NCBI GenBank assembly: GCA_020851565.1
Contig: JADZCN010000127.1
Span: 1 to 64,000 of the forward strand
From: Acidobacteriota bacterium
GTDB taxonomy: Bacteria; Acidobacteriota; Vicinamibacteria; Vicinamibacterales; UBA2999
DNA length: 64,000 nucleotides
Direction of reading: 5' to 3'
Numbering within the stretch: the stretch's first letter is position 1; each line of letters opens with the position of its first letter. The translations under genes were made by a program, and so were the position numbers. Below, piece by piece: positions 1 through 10,407 of this stretch. Below the pieces are notes generated by a model. The model did not search any database. It was not told the DNA's origin and was given only the letters and a program-made list of their open reading frames with translations.

Positions 1-3000
1 CTACATCGCCACGAGCTGCGCTCCGGGCTGCGCCAGCTTGAAGCGCAGCGTGAACCGCGTCCCCTGCCCAGGGGCGCTGTGGCACTGGATCGAGGCATCG
101 TGCTCGCGCACGATGCCGTACGTGATGGACAGCCCCAGGCCCGTGCCCTGGCCGATGGGCTTGGTGGTGAAGAACGGATCGTAGATGCGATCCAGGTGCT
201 CGGGCGCGATGCCGGCGCCGGTGTCCGACACCTCGGCCACGGCCTCGTCGCCCTCGCAGCGCGTGGAGATGGTCAGCCAGCCGCCGCTCGGCATGGCATC
301 GCGGGCATTCAGGAACAGGTTCAGGAAGACCTGCTGCAGCTTGAACTCGAAGCCGACGACCGGCACGGCGCCGGGCGACAGTTCACGCCGGATCTTGACG
401 CGGCCCTTCTCGAACTGGTGCTCGAGCAGCGACAGCACGTCGCACACCACGGCGTTGACGTCCACGATGGTGCGCTCCGACGCGTCGCCCGTGCCGGTCC
501 TCGAGAGGTGCAGCAACCCGTTGACGATGCGCGCGGCCCGGAACGTCTGCTTCTCGATCTTCTCGAGCACGGCCGTCCGCGGGTCCTCCGGGTCCAGGCC
601 CTCCAGCAGCATCTGCGTGTAGCTCGAGATGCCGGTGAGCGGCGTGTTCACCTCGTGCGCCACGCCCGCGGCCAGCACGCCCAGCGACGCCATCTTCTCG
701 GAGATGCGCAGCTGCTCCTCGAGCTGCATCCGCTCCGTGACGTCCTCGAAGATCACGATGGTCCCGGACGCGGGCGCACCCGCCCCCAGGGCCTGCAGCG
801 GTACCGTGGTGATGTTCACGAGCAGCTTCGCGCCCTCGCGTCTGTCGCGGCCCGACAGCGGCACACGGAAGGCGGCTGCCCCCTGCGGATGATCGCGCCG
901 CTGCGAGCGCAGCACCTCCACGACGTCCGCGTCGAACAGCCGATCCATTCGCTGGCCCATGGCCTCGCGACGCGTCGGGCCGTACAGGCGCTCGAGCGCC
1001 TGGTTCCACCGGACCACACGGTCGTCGAGGCCCAGCACGAGCAGGCCGTCGTCGAGCGATTCGAGGATGTTCTCGTTGAAGCTCCGCAGCCGATCCAGCT
1101 CCGAGGCCTTCAGGTGCAGCTGGCGGTAGAGCCGGCCGTTCTCGATGGCGACGGCGGCCTGTCCGGCCACCGCCGTCACCAGGCCGAGATCCTCGCTCGT
1201 CAACGGCTCGCCGCTTTCCCGCCGCCCCAGCACCAGCACCGCCACGGTGGCGCCCTGTGAGACGCACGGCACGAAGTAGTAGATCCCGGCGTCGCGCCAG
1301 AACTCGATTTCCTCCACCGTGAAGCGCGTCGCCGCCATGGGATCGTCCAGCCGCACGGGATGGCCCGCCGCCACCCGGCCGCCGATGCCCGACGAGGCCA
1401 CCAGGCGCGGCACTCCGGTCTCGAGCCCATCCACGTGCAACGCCTCGAAATCGCCCCGATCGGTCGCCAGCATGAACGCCATGGCGTCGGCTTCAATCGT
1501 CTCTCGCACCCGCGTGACCAGCCGCTCGGCCAGCCGGTCGAGCACGAGGTCGGTGTTGAGGTCGCGCGCGAATTCCACCAGCGCTCGTCGGTAATCGTAG
1601 CGATCCCGGTAGAACACCCGGTCGATAGCCCCCTGCAGCCCGTCCTTCACCGGCCGGGCCAGCAGGATGACGATCACCGTTGCGAGGAAGGCGATGACCC
1701 ACCGCTGGTCGGTTTCACTCTGGATGAAGGACCCGCCCGAGGTCCGCAGGATGAGCACGAAGATGACGACGCTCGCCGCGACCGCCGACGTGTAGACCAG
1801 CAGGCGCTTCAGGATGATCTCGACGTCCATGAGGCGGTAGCGCACGATCGCCGAGGCGAAGGCCAGCGGGATGAACCCGAGCGGCACCGCGGAGAACTCC
1901 ATCGGGATGGACGGGTCCACGCCGAACGCGAACGGCAGCGCGTAGCCCAGCGCGAACGGCAGGGCGCCGAGCGCCGTGCCCCAGACGATCCAGCGCAGCT
2001 GGCGCTTCACCGTGACCGAACGCGCCCGTGCCAGCGCCCGCAGGAGGACCGCCAGCCCGGACGTGAGGAACACGGCGAGGTAGAGCAGCTCGAGACGGTC
2101 CAGCAGGGCCACCAGCCTGACGAAGTAGTCGGGGTCGATGGCGGCCCTCACCAGGGCCAGGACACGCGTGAGGCCCAGGACCGCGGCCGGCAGGTACACC
2201 GCCGGGAGCCATCGCCTGAGCAGTGCGGCATGACCCGCGTGGTGCGGCCGCTCGGGGAACACCAGGGCGAAATGCAGGAACAACGGCGGCAGCAGCAAGA
2301 GCGCCACGACGTCGGCCCAGTAGAAGGCCCAGTCGACCTTGTCGAGCCTGCCGCTGAACGAGAAGGCCATGACGCCGAAGAAGGCCACCGACAGCCAGAA
2401 GAAATGGAGCGTGGCCTGGTCGCCGGGGCGGCGCGTCCGCACCGCCGCGCCCACGAGCAGCGTGAAGATGCCCACAGCCGCCAACAGGTAATACAGCAGC
2501 CCCGCGCCGCTCGGGAGGGGTGCCAGCTGGACCTGGGCGACCTCGCGCGACCCCAGCCTCAGCAGCGTGTAGACGTGCTGCTCACCCGCCCGGGCGCGCT
2601 GCTGAACGGCGAACACATCCGCGCGGCCCTCGACTGGTTGGCCGTCGATGGCCAGCAGGATGTCGCCCGGCCTCACCCCGGCACGTTCGGCGGCCGAGGG
2701 GACCGCAACCTCGGCTGCCACCACCCCGGCGGAGCGCTCCACCCAGAGCACGCCATCCTCGACATCGGCGGATGTGGCACGCGATGCGACGTTGGCCAGG
2801 CCGAGCACAAGCAGGCACACCGTCACCACGACGGGCATGGCGGTCCGACGCCAGTCCTGAGAGCGAGCGGAGCCGGGGGCGCGTGGCGGCTCGTAGGAGA
2901 GCCGGGTCTCGGCGTTCAAGACAGAGTCTTCCGGACTCAGTGGCAGCAAACCGTATTCCACTGTCGCAGGGCCTCGGAGTGCCCTAAATTGTTGATACGA

Positions 3001-3039
3001 ATACAGTTTGTGACAAAAGTCGCGTGGAGAGCCAGACAA
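1..3039 (-). CDS. PDZ-containing membrane sensor histidine kinase
   Basis: This is a membrane sensor kinase expected to autophosphorylate and pass phosphate to a response regulator; no regulator gene lies in the window. Domains in order: a first membrane segment near residues 68-88, a PDZ domain about 92-170 (AGVRPGDILLAIDGQPVEG), a cluster of membrane segments about 178-460, GAF about 500-640, PAS about 660-780, HisKA with the phospho-acceptor in GVAHEVNTPL (H795), and a HATPase with N box (LFLNARDAM), DTGAGI, DPFFTTK and GTGLGL. All kinase motifs are intact. The start is uncertain: the frame opens with TTG and has no ribosome site; GTG at 2961 or ATG at 2838 (residue 68, just before the first membrane segment) are alternatives. 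The PDZ lies between membrane segments and so probably faces the periplasm. Confidence 0.88.
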   Translation of the reverse strand: MSGSPRDFCHKLYSYQQFRALRGPATVEYGLLPLSPEDSVLNAETRLSYEPPRAPGSARSQDWRRTAMPVVVTVCLLVLGLANVASRATSADVEDGVLWVERSAGVVAAEVAVPSAAERAGVRPGDILLAIDGQPVEGRADVFAVQQRARAGEQHVYTLLRLGSREVAQVQLAPLPSGAGLLYYLLAAVGIFTLLVGAAVRTRRPGDQATLHFFWLSVAFFGVMAFSFSGRLDKVDWAFYWADVVALLLLPPLFLHFALVFPERPHHAGHAALLRRWLPAVYLPAAVLGLTRVLALVRAAIDPDYFVRLVALLDRLELLYLAVFLTSGLAVLLRALARARSVTVKRQLRWIVWGTALGALPFALGYALPFAFGVDPSIPMEFSAVPLGFIPLAFASAIVRYRLMDVEIILKRLLVYTSAVAASVVIFVLILRTSGGSFIQSETDQRWVIAFLATVIVILLARPVKDGLQGAIDRVFYRDRYDYRRALVEFARDLNTDLVLDRLAERLVTRVRETIEADAMAFMLATDRGDFEALHVDGLETGVPRLVASSGIGGRVAAGHPVRLDDPMAATRFTVEEIEFWRDAGIYYFVPCVSQGATVAVLVLGRRESGEPLTSEDLGLVTAVAGQAAVAIENGRLYRQLHLKASELDRLRSFNENILESLDDGLLVLGLDDRVVRWNQALERLYGPTRREAMGQRMDRLFDADVVEVLRSQRRDHPQGAAAFRVPLSGRDRREGAKLLVNITTVPLQALGAGAPASGTIVIFEDVTERMQLEEQLRISEKMASLGVLAAGVAHEVNTPLTGISSYTQMLLEGLDPEDPRTAVLEKIEKQTFRAARIVNGLLHLSRTGTGDASERTIVDVNAVVCDVLSLLEHQFEKGRVKIRRELSPGAVPVVGFEFKLQQVFLNLFLNARDAMPSGGWLTISTRCEGDEAVAEVSDTGAGIAPEHLDRIYDPFFTTKPIGQGTGLGLSITYGIVREHDASIQCHSAPGQGTRFTLRFKLAQPGAQLVAM

Positions 3040-3089
3040 TATTCAAATCTTCGTCCGGACGATCCAAGCCCACGGACGCGGGCCGGCGA

Positions 3090-4973
3090 CTAGAAGCGGA
3101 CAGTCAGGCCACCGACGATGCGCTTCGGCGGCCGGACGACCAGGATTTCGTCGTAGGTCGAGGCTCCGGCCATGGCCTCGTGGAACATGTTCCGGACCGC
3201 GAGCAGCATCTCCCATTCGGACCGCAGGAAGCTCATGAAGGGGAGCGCCTGGTTCACCTGCAGCTCGAAGCGGCCGTCCAGCCCACGCGGACGGTCGGGG
3301 TCGTCGGGCCGGATGAAGGCGTTGCTGACCCTGTAGAACAGCACCATGCGGGTGGCCGTCTGAGGGACCTCGGTTTCAACGGACGTCGTGACGTCGTGCA
3401 CGCGCTCGCGCTCGGCACCGTGGACGGCGCCCGGCACGAGGCGCACGAGACGGGCGAGGTCGGCCGGAGGCGGCCCGTCCGTCCAGAGGGCGCTTGCAAG
3501 GGAGTACCCCACCGAACCGCGCACGTGGGGCGCAAGCGCGTGTGTGACCGTCACGCCGACTCCACGAATGCTGGCGTCCCCAACCGTGCCGACGCGGTAA
3601 TGCCCGATGGCCTCCGGTGGGCCGTCCGGGCTCCGAAGCCCGAACATGGTGATCGCCTGGTCGTCCACGTTCTGGTGGAAGGCCCGCACCCCCAGGGTGG
3701 CGCCGTTCCAGATGCGCTCCAGACCGACCTCGTAATGCTCCAGCCCCTGGGTCCTGAAGCCTTCCCGCGAGAGGGGTGAGAAGGTGCGTTGCGGTGGCAA
3801 CCACGAGGCGCGCGTCGGCGGCAGGAACTCCTGGGCACCGGGGGCCGACAACTGCCGGGACGCCAGACCACGCACGCGCCACCCGGCGTTCAAAGCGTAG
3901 GTGGCGTTCACCCGGGGGCTGAACAGTGAGGGCTCCACCAGGTAGTCGTAGTGCGCGTAGGTGGCGCCGACGCCGATGCTCAGGCCGGGCCTGATGGTCC
4001 ATTCGTCGAAGGCGAAGACCGCTCCGACATTTCGTGCCGTGTCGGGCACCGCCGCCAGAGCCGCGGCGTTCCCGCCCCAGTAGCGCTGCAGGCTGTAGGA
4101 CATGCCCGCCTGGTAGCGATGTGGCGAGCCGGCCCGCGCCTGATAGCTGCCGGCGACGATCCAGGAGTCCAGATCGCCCTGGTTCATCGCGGCTCGCACG
4201 GCCCAGTCGCCGTGATCTCCGACGTTCGAGCCGACCGAGAAGAACGCCACGCTGCGGGTGCGGTCCATCTGCAGCAGTTCGGCCGGGCTGTCGAAGGCGC
4301 CGGTCGTCAGCAGATCCACCTGCCCGTCGAGCGAGATGTCGGCGAAGAGGGCGCCGGCGGCCCGGGCCGAGGTTTCGAACGCCCGGCCGAGGAATTCGAA
4401 CGGATCGGCGAACGAGGACTCGTCCGCGGGCAGGCCACCGGCCATGGTGGTGTCCCGCAGGATGCTGCGCTTCAACCGGCGGAGGCGCCATGCGAGATCG
4501 CTTTCGCTTCGCTCGTCGGTCGAGTCGGTGGGCGCGGCGCCAATGGCGGTGGCCCCCATGCCTGCCTCGGCCACCCGGGGTACCGAGGGCTCGCCTTCCC
4601 GCCGCAGGGTGAACGAGGAGGGCGTCCGGCCGGCAGGCCGCACCTCGACGATGCTGCCTCGAACGCTCAGATAACCCTGGCGGTGGGCCCGCAGGAGATA
4701 GGGCCCCGGCGGGAGCTGCCGAAGCGAGAACTGTCCGAGCCGATCGGACACCGCGAAGGCAGTGGTCGAGCCGAGTGCCGAGACGACAACGCCGTCGAGG
4801 GGATTGCCCGCGTCGTCGGCGACCTGGCCGATGATCTGGCCCAGCGAGGCCGCGGCGAGCTCGGTGACGGGCGAGAGATGGCGGAGCGGAGTCTGGGCGA
4901 AGGCGGAACCCGAACCAGCTGCCAGGAGGCAGAGGCCCAACGCCGGGATGGTCAGACGACCAGGGATGCCCAT
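3090..4973 (-). CDS. TonB-dependent receptor-like outer membrane protein with carboxypeptidase-regulatory domain
   Basis: The protein has 627 residues. It begins with a signal peptide ending near AGSGSAFAQ, followed by a carboxypeptidase-regulatory (CnaB-like) beta domain at about 45-115 (GQVADDAGNPLDGVVVSALG). The remainder looks like alternating amphipathic beta strands and ends in a terminal Phe (GGLTVRF), the usual outer-membrane barrel signature. I cannot find a clear plug domain, and the length is short for a full TonB-dependent transporter. It may therefore be a plugless relative, a known acidobacterial type. It lies 50 bases upstream of the sensor kinase on the same strand. The substrate is unknown. 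Confidence 0.72.
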   Translation of the reverse strand: MGIPGRLTIPALGLCLLAAGSGSAFAQTPLRHLSPVTELAAASLGQIIGQVADDAGNPLDGVVVSALGSTTAFAVSDRLGQFSLRQLPPGPYLLRAHRQGYLSVRGSIVEVRPAGRTPSSFTLRREGEPSVPRVAEAGMGATAIGAAPTDSTDERSESDLAWRLRRLKRSILRDTTMAGGLPADESSFADPFEFLGRAFETSARAAGALFADISLDGQVDLLTTGAFDSPAELLQMDRTRSVAFFSVGSNVGDHGDWAVRAAMNQGDLDSWIVAGSYQARAGSPHRYQAGMSYSLQRYWGGNAAALAAVPDTARNVGAVFAFDEWTIRPGLSIGVGATYAHYDYLVEPSLFSPRVNATYALNAGWRVRGLASRQLSAPGAQEFLPPTRASWLPPQRTFSPLSREGFRTQGLEHYEVGLERIWNGATLGVRAFHQNVDDQAITMFGLRSPDGPPEAIGHYRVGTVGDASIRGVGVTVTHALAPHVRGSVGYSLASALWTDGPPPADLARLVRLVPGAVHGAERERVHDVTTSVETEVPQTATRMVLFYRVSNAFIRPDDPDRPRGLDGRFELQVNQALPFMSFLRSEWEMLLAVRNMFHEAMAGASTYDEILVVRPPKRIVGGLTVRF

Positions 4974-4984
4974 AGGTTGTGGAA

Positions 4985-5012
4985 ACCGCCCCCGGGCGCT
5001 GTCGGGGGCGGT
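4985..5012 (-). terminator. Perfect 10-bp hairpin after the secreted protein gene
   Basis: Arms ACCGCCCCCG and CGGGGGCGGT pair perfectly around an 8-base loop. The hairpin sits 18 bases past the stop codon of the gene at 5031-6035 and before the next start. There is no clear T-run, so it is either a weak intrinsic terminator or an mRNA-stabilising hairpin. Confidence 0.5.
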
Positions 5013-5030
5013 CCGAGAACTACCGACAGT

Positions 5031-6035
5031 TTACGACGCTTTCACCGTGAAGTTCACGTCCCGCGTCAAGACCTTGCCCGAAACCTTGTCGCTGATCTTC
5101 ACGGCCAGGCGATAGTCGCCCTCGCCGAAGCTCGCCAGCGGCACCGTGATGCCGCCGGGCACCGGGAACTTGGCCGGGTCGAACTGGGGCGGCAAGTTGG
5201 AGGCGTTGATGGCCTGGGGGTTGGTCTTGTTGAAGAACTTCTCCCCGTCGCCTTCCTTCTTGTGGAACTCGTACTCCATCACGATGTTCGGCTTGCCCGC
5301 CGGGTCGAGGCCGGCGTTGTAGACCTGGAAGAAGATGGAGAGCTCCTCGCTCTTGGCGAAGGACATGTCGGCCGCGGGCATCAGCTCCTGGGCGCCGAAG
5401 ACGAAGGGCCGCTCACGCGACTCCTCGGCGCTCAGCGGCGCACTCAGCATGTTCACCTTGTCGGTGACCAGGACCGAGCTCGTGCTGATCTCGCCGTTCT
5501 GGAAGTCGGGAACCACGACCTGCTGCTTGAGCAGGCCCATCTTGGCGACCTGGCCGCGCGGCGCCTTCTCGGGCAGCCGCTCCTTCATCGCGACGTAGAC
5601 GTCGTAGGTGCCGGGCGTGGCCATGAAGACGCGGTGCAGCTTGCCCGCTGAAACCTGGGCCGCCGGGACGAAGTGGATGTCGTCCCATGGATACTCCGGC
5701 TTCTTCTTGTCCTTGGGGTCCGGCTGCTGGGCCGGGTTGACCACGCGGATGTACATGGCCACGTCGGCGGCGGGCGCTCCCTTCACGTCGAGGACGAAGG
5801 GCACGAACGTGCGCGCCTCCTGCGACTTCAGGAAGTAGGGCGTCATCGTCATCTCGATGTCGGTCGGCCCGGGCTGTCCGGCCATGACGCCGTCCACCAG
5901 CTTCACGACCTGCTCGATCTCCCGCTGCTCTTCCTTGCTGCGCTTCTTGGTATCGGGCTTGGCCGACTGCGCCAGCGCGAAAGTGCCGGAGAACGCAACG
6001 GCGACGGCAAGTGCAACAACACGACGAATGGCCAT
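5031..6035 (-). CDS. Secreted protein of unknown function
   Basis: The protein has 334 residues with a clear signal peptide (VVALAVAVAFSGTFALAQ). I chose the ATG at 6035 because GAGGAGAT lies about 7 bases upstream; an upstream in-frame ATG at 6089 would put charged residues before the signal peptide. After a charged linker (DTKKRSKEEQREIEQ), the rest is predominantly beta with a C-terminal strand-rich module (DYRLAVKISDKVSGKVLTRDVNF) resembling an immunoglobulin-like fold. I do not recognise a named family. It may act in the periplasm or at the cell surface. A TATGAT box at 6085-6090 would give a leader of about 40 bases. Confidence 0.75.
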   Translation of the reverse strand: MAIRRVVALAVAVAFSGTFALAQSAKPDTKKRSKEEQREIEQVVKLVDGVMAGQPGPTDIEMTMTPYFLKSQEARTFVPFVLDVKGAPAADVAMYIRVVNPAQQPDPKDKKKPEYPWDDIHFVPAAQVSAGKLHRVFMATPGTYDVYVAMKERLPEKAPRGQVAKMGLLKQQVVVPDFQNGEISTSSVLVTDKVNMLSAPLSAEESRERPFVFGAQELMPAADMSFAKSEELSIFFQVYNAGLDPAGKPNIVMEYEFHKKEGDGEKFFNKTNPQAINASNLPPQFDPAKFPVPGGITVPLASFGEGDYRLAVKISDKVSGKVLTRDVNFTVKAS

Positions 6036-6198
6036 TCTCAAGATCTCCTCAACGTGCCTATTCCCCACGTACCACGAATTCCCCATCATAGGAGCCGCGC
6101 CCGAGGGAAGTCAATCGCCGGTCAGGGCGTCCATGGCCGGGCTCGCCGGCACGAAGGAGAGGCCCGACCCGGCCCGTCCGTGGGTCATGCCACCCGCC

Positions 6199-6204
6199 TA
6201 TAAT
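6199..6204 (+). promoter_or_regulatory. Consensus -10 box (TATAAT) before glgC
   Basis: A perfect TATAAT ends 9 bases before the glgC ATG, so a start point about 7 bases downstream would leave a leader of only about 3 bases. I see no convincing -35 box or Shine-Dalgarno sequence. Confidence 0.6.
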
Positions 6205-6213
6205 CAGGGGCAC

Positions 6214-7488
6214 ATGAGGCCCGAGGACGTGCTCGTCATCGTGCTGGCCGGGGGCGTAGGCGAACGCCTCGCGCCACTGACCCGCGATCGGGCCAAGCCC
6301 GCCGTGTACTTCGGCGGCCCGTACCGCATCATCGACTTCGTCCTGAGCAACTGCATCAACTCGGGCCTGCGGCGCGTCTTCATCGCCACGCAGTACAAGT
6401 CGCTCTCGCTGAACCGTCATGTCCGGCAGGGCTGGAGCATCGTGTCCGAGGAACTCGGCGAGTTCGTCGAGATCCTGCCCCCGCAGAAGCGCGTCGGCGA
6501 GCAGTGGTACCAGGGGACCGCTGACGCCGTCTACCAGAACCTCTACTCCATCGTGCGCGAGGAGTCGCGCTACGTCGTGGTGCTGGCCGGCGACCACGTC
6601 TACAAGATGGACTACCTCAAGATGCTCCGGTTCCACCAGGAGAAGGACGCGACCGTCACCCTGGCCGCCATCGAGGTGCCCATCGAGGACGGCCGACGCT
6701 TCGGCATCGTCGCGATCGACGACACCGATCGGGTCACCGGGTTCGCCGAGAAGCCCGCCCAGCCCCCGGCCATGCCCGGGCAGCCGCACATGGCCCTGGC
6801 GTCGATGGGCATCTACGTGTTCAACAGCGACGTGCTGATGCGCGCGCTGGAGGCGGACGCGGCCGATCCGGCGAGCCAGCACGACTTCGGCAAGAACATC
6901 ATCCCGTCGCTCATCCCGGGCGGGCGCATGTACGCCTACCCGTTCTACGACGAGAACAAGAAGGCGGCGAAGTACTGGCGGGACATCGGCACGCTGGACG
7001 CGTACTTCGAGGCCAACATGGACCTCTGCCAGGTGAACCCCGAGTTCAACCTGTACGACCCCGAGTGGCCGCTCCGTACCTACATGCCCCAGGCCCCACC
7101 CGCGAAGTTCGTCTTCGCCGAGGACTGGCGCCGGGGCGAGGCGCAGGACTCGCTCATCTCGCAGGGCTGCATCGTCTCGGGCAGCCGCATCCACGGCAGC
7201 ATCCTGTGCCCGAACGTGCGCGTGCACAGCTTCTGCACCATCGAGGCCTCGATCCTGATGCCGGGCGTTCGCGTCGGACGCCACGCGCGGATCCGGCGCG
7301 CGATCATCGACCGCGACGTGCACATTCCCCGCGGCGCGCAGATTGGCTACGATGCCGAAGAGGACGCACGCCGCCACACCGTCAGCGAGGGCGGCGTCGT
7401 CGTGGTGGCTGCCGGCGAGGAGCCGCTCATCGGCCCGATCGCTGACGAGGCGCTGAAACTCGAGGCGGAAGCAGACCGCCGCGGCTAA
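6214..7488 (+). CDS. glgC: Glucose-1-phosphate adenylyltransferase
   Basis: This enzyme makes ADP-glucose from ATP and glucose-1-phosphate, the committed step of bacterial glycogen synthesis, in the cytoplasm. The protein has 424 residues, normal for the family. It opens with the nucleotidyltransferase signature LAGGVGERLAPLT, followed by RAKPAVYFGG and YRIIDFVLSNC. Further on are AGDHVYKMDY and, from about residue 290, a left-handed beta-helix of hexapeptide-like repeats that carries allosteric and oligomer contacts. I placed the start at ATG 6214 because it directly precedes the conserved N-terminus and follows a TATAAT box. glgA and glgB are not in the window; malQ lies at 52 kb. Confidence 0.96.
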   Translation: MRPEDVLVIVLAGGVGERLAPLTRDRAKPAVYFGGPYRIIDFVLSNCINSGLRRVFIATQYKSLSLNRHVRQGWSIVSEELGEFVEILPPQKRVGEQWYQGTADAVYQNLYSIVREESRYVVVLAGDHVYKMDYLKMLRFHQEKDATVTLAAIEVPIEDGRRFGIVAIDDTDRVTGFAEKPAQPPAMPGQPHMALASMGIYVFNSDVLMRALEADAADPASQHDFGKNIIPSLIPGGRMYAYPFYDENKKAAKYWRDIGTLDAYFEANMDLCQVNPEFNLYDPEWPLRTYMPQAPPAKFVFAEDWRRGEAQDSLISQGCIVSGSRIHGSILCPNVRVHSFCTIEASILMPGVRVGRHARIRRAIIDRDVHIPRGAQIGYDAEEDARRHTVSEGGVVVVAAGEEPLIGPIADEALKLEAEADRRG

Positions 7489-8968
<1,480 letters not shown>

Positions 8969-9070
8969 AGAGACCACGAAGTCACGACGCGAGTCACGAA
9001 GCGCACGAAGCCCGCCAGGATCCGGCAAGACCCTTTCGCGCCGTCTTCGTGGTCTTCGTGGCTTCGTGGC
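8969..9070. repeat. Inverted CCACGAAG/CTTCGTGG array between eno and gpmA
   Basis: The left arm is ACCACGAAGTCACGA with further CACGAAG units (8973-9010). The right arm is GTCTTCGTGGTCTTCGTGG (9043-9070). It is the same family as the array before eno, so two successive glycolytic genes are each preceded by one copy. Confidence 0.8.
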
Positions 9071-9090
9071 TGCCTTTGCGAGGGATCACC

Positions 9091-9837
9091 ATGCACAAAG
9101 TCGTCCTACTCCGCCACGGCGAATCCACCTGGAACAAGGAGAACCGGTTCACCGGCTGGACCGACGTCGACCTGACCGAGAAGGGCCGCGAGGAAGCGGT
9201 GTCCGCGGGCCAGCTGCTCAAGCAGGAGGGCTTCTCGTTCGACCTGGCGTTCACCAGCGTACTGACGCGGGCGATCCGCACGTGCTGGATGGCGCTCGAC
9301 GAGCTGGGCGAACTGTGGATTCCGGTGCAGCGCAGCTGGCGGCTGAACGAGCGGCACTACGGGGCGCTGCAGGGGCTGAACAAGGCCGAGACGGCCGCGA
9401 AGCACGGCGAGGCCCAGGTCAAGATCTGGCGGCGCGCCTACGACATCGCCCCGCCGGCACTCACGCCAGACGACGAGCGCCATCCATCCCGCGACCGGCG
9501 GTATGCCTCCCTGTCACCGGCGGAGCTGCCGCTGACCGAATCCCTGAAGGACACGGTGGCGCGCTTCCTGCCCTACTGGCACGAAGCCATCGCTCCCGCT
9601 ATCGCCGGCGGCCAGCGCGTGCTGATTGCCGCGCACGGCAACTCGCTGCGCGCGCTCGTCAAGTACCTCGACAACATCTCGGATCAGGACATCGTCGAGC
9701 TGAACATCCCGACCGGAATTCCCCTCGTGTACGAGCTGGATGGGTCGCTGAAACCGATTCGGAATTACTACCTGGGCGATCCCGACGCCGCAAGGAAAGC
9801 GGCCGCCGCGGTTGCCAGCCAGGCCACGGGGAGGTAA
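9091..9837 (+). CDS. gpmA: 2,3-bisphosphoglycerate-dependent phosphoglycerate mutase
   Basis: This cytoplasmic enzyme interconverts 3- and 2-phosphoglycerate through a phosphohistidine. The catalytic His lies in [10 protein letters not shown] near the N-terminus, and the second His in [19 protein letters not shown]. Other family marks are [31 protein letters not shown] and the C-terminal [13 protein letters not shown]. The length (248 residues) is normal. It follows enolase on the same strand, so the two consecutive lower-glycolysis steps are probably co-expressed, although an inverted array separates them. Confidence 0.96.
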   Translation: MHKVVLLRHGESTWNKENRFTGWTDVDLTEKGREEAVSAGQLLKQEGFSFDLAFTSVLTRAIRTCWMALDELGELWIPVQRSWRLNERHYGALQGLNKAETAAKHGEAQVKIWRRAYDIAPPALTPDDERHPSRDRRYASLSPAELPLTESLKDTVARFLPYWHEAIAPAIAGGQRVLIAAHGNSLRALVKYLDNISDQDIVELNIPTGIPLVYELDGSLKPIRNYYLGDPDAARKAAAAVASQATGR

Positions 9838-9862
9838 TGCGCGATCTTCGCCGCCTGTTCGC

Positions 9863-10180
9863 CTAGTTCGGTTCCTCGACCTTCGTCTCTTCCGCCGCGA
9901 TGCGCAGCGACCGCAAAAACCGGCGGTCATTCACCGTCATCTCGTAGGGCTTGCGGGCGGCCATGGCGCGAGCCACGGCGCCCACCTTCGCCGGAACGGC
10001 GGGCGCGTCGGCGGGCTGAGGCCGGTTCACGAAGCCGACCACCGCCTCGAGGTTCACCTTCATCTCATAACCGGCCGCTCGGGCCCGCTCGCGGCAGGCC
10101 TCTACCTCGGGGCTGTTCGACACGGCGGCCGCAATCGCATCGGCCAGATCTCGGGCAAACCGGTTGACCACGTCATCCAT
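9863..10180 (-). CDS. Small protein of unknown function
   Basis: The protein has 105 residues with no signal peptide or membrane segment. It has an alpha-helical N-terminal half ([20 protein letters not shown]) and a conserved-looking tail ([15 protein letters not shown]). The start at ATG 10180 is supported by GAGGAG about 10 bases upstream. It is convergent with gpmA (25-base gap) and divergent from the acyl-CoA mutase gene. I do not recognise a family. The codon pattern is like its neighbours, so I consider it real. Confidence 0.6.
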   Translation of the reverse strand: MDDVVNRFARDLADAIAAAVSNSPEVEACRERARAAGYEMKVNLEAVVGFVNRPQPADAPAVPAKVGAVARAMAARKPYEMTVNDRRFLRSLRIAAEETKVEEPN

Positions 10181-10394
10181 GGGACGGCCCCTCCTCACCC
10201 TGGTGCCAACCGGCTGGGCCCCGGAGGCGGTTGCTGACAGCTCCCCACCGGGCGGCGGGTTGGCGTCGGCGCAAAGTCGTCATTGGGCGGGACGATGTTG
10301 GGGATTCGGCGTTCATTCTAGGGACGGCACTAGTAGGTGTCAAGGAGGAAAGCACAATAAGTTGTGGCCACTGTGCGACTTGGACAACGGGCAG

Positions 10395-10400
10395 TAAAAT
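10395..10400 (+). promoter_or_regulatory. -10-like box (TAAAAT) before the mutase gene
   Basis: TAAAAT ends 7 bases before the ATG at 10408, predicting transcription that begins at or next to the start codon. The 227-base divergent gap upstream (10181-10407) holds nothing else I can identify beyond the GAGGAG site of the opposite gene. Confidence 0.5.
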
Positions 10401-10407
10401 GCCGGCC

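Noticed and set aside
1360-3093. Long plus-strand frame antisense to the sensor kinase
   Set aside because: The composition is almost entirely charged and Arg/His/Gln, without domains, and it is explained by the high-GC shadow of the kinase gene.
6214-7488. A glycogen operon
   Set aside because: Only glgC and, 45 kb away, malQ are found; glgA, glgB and glgP are not in the window.
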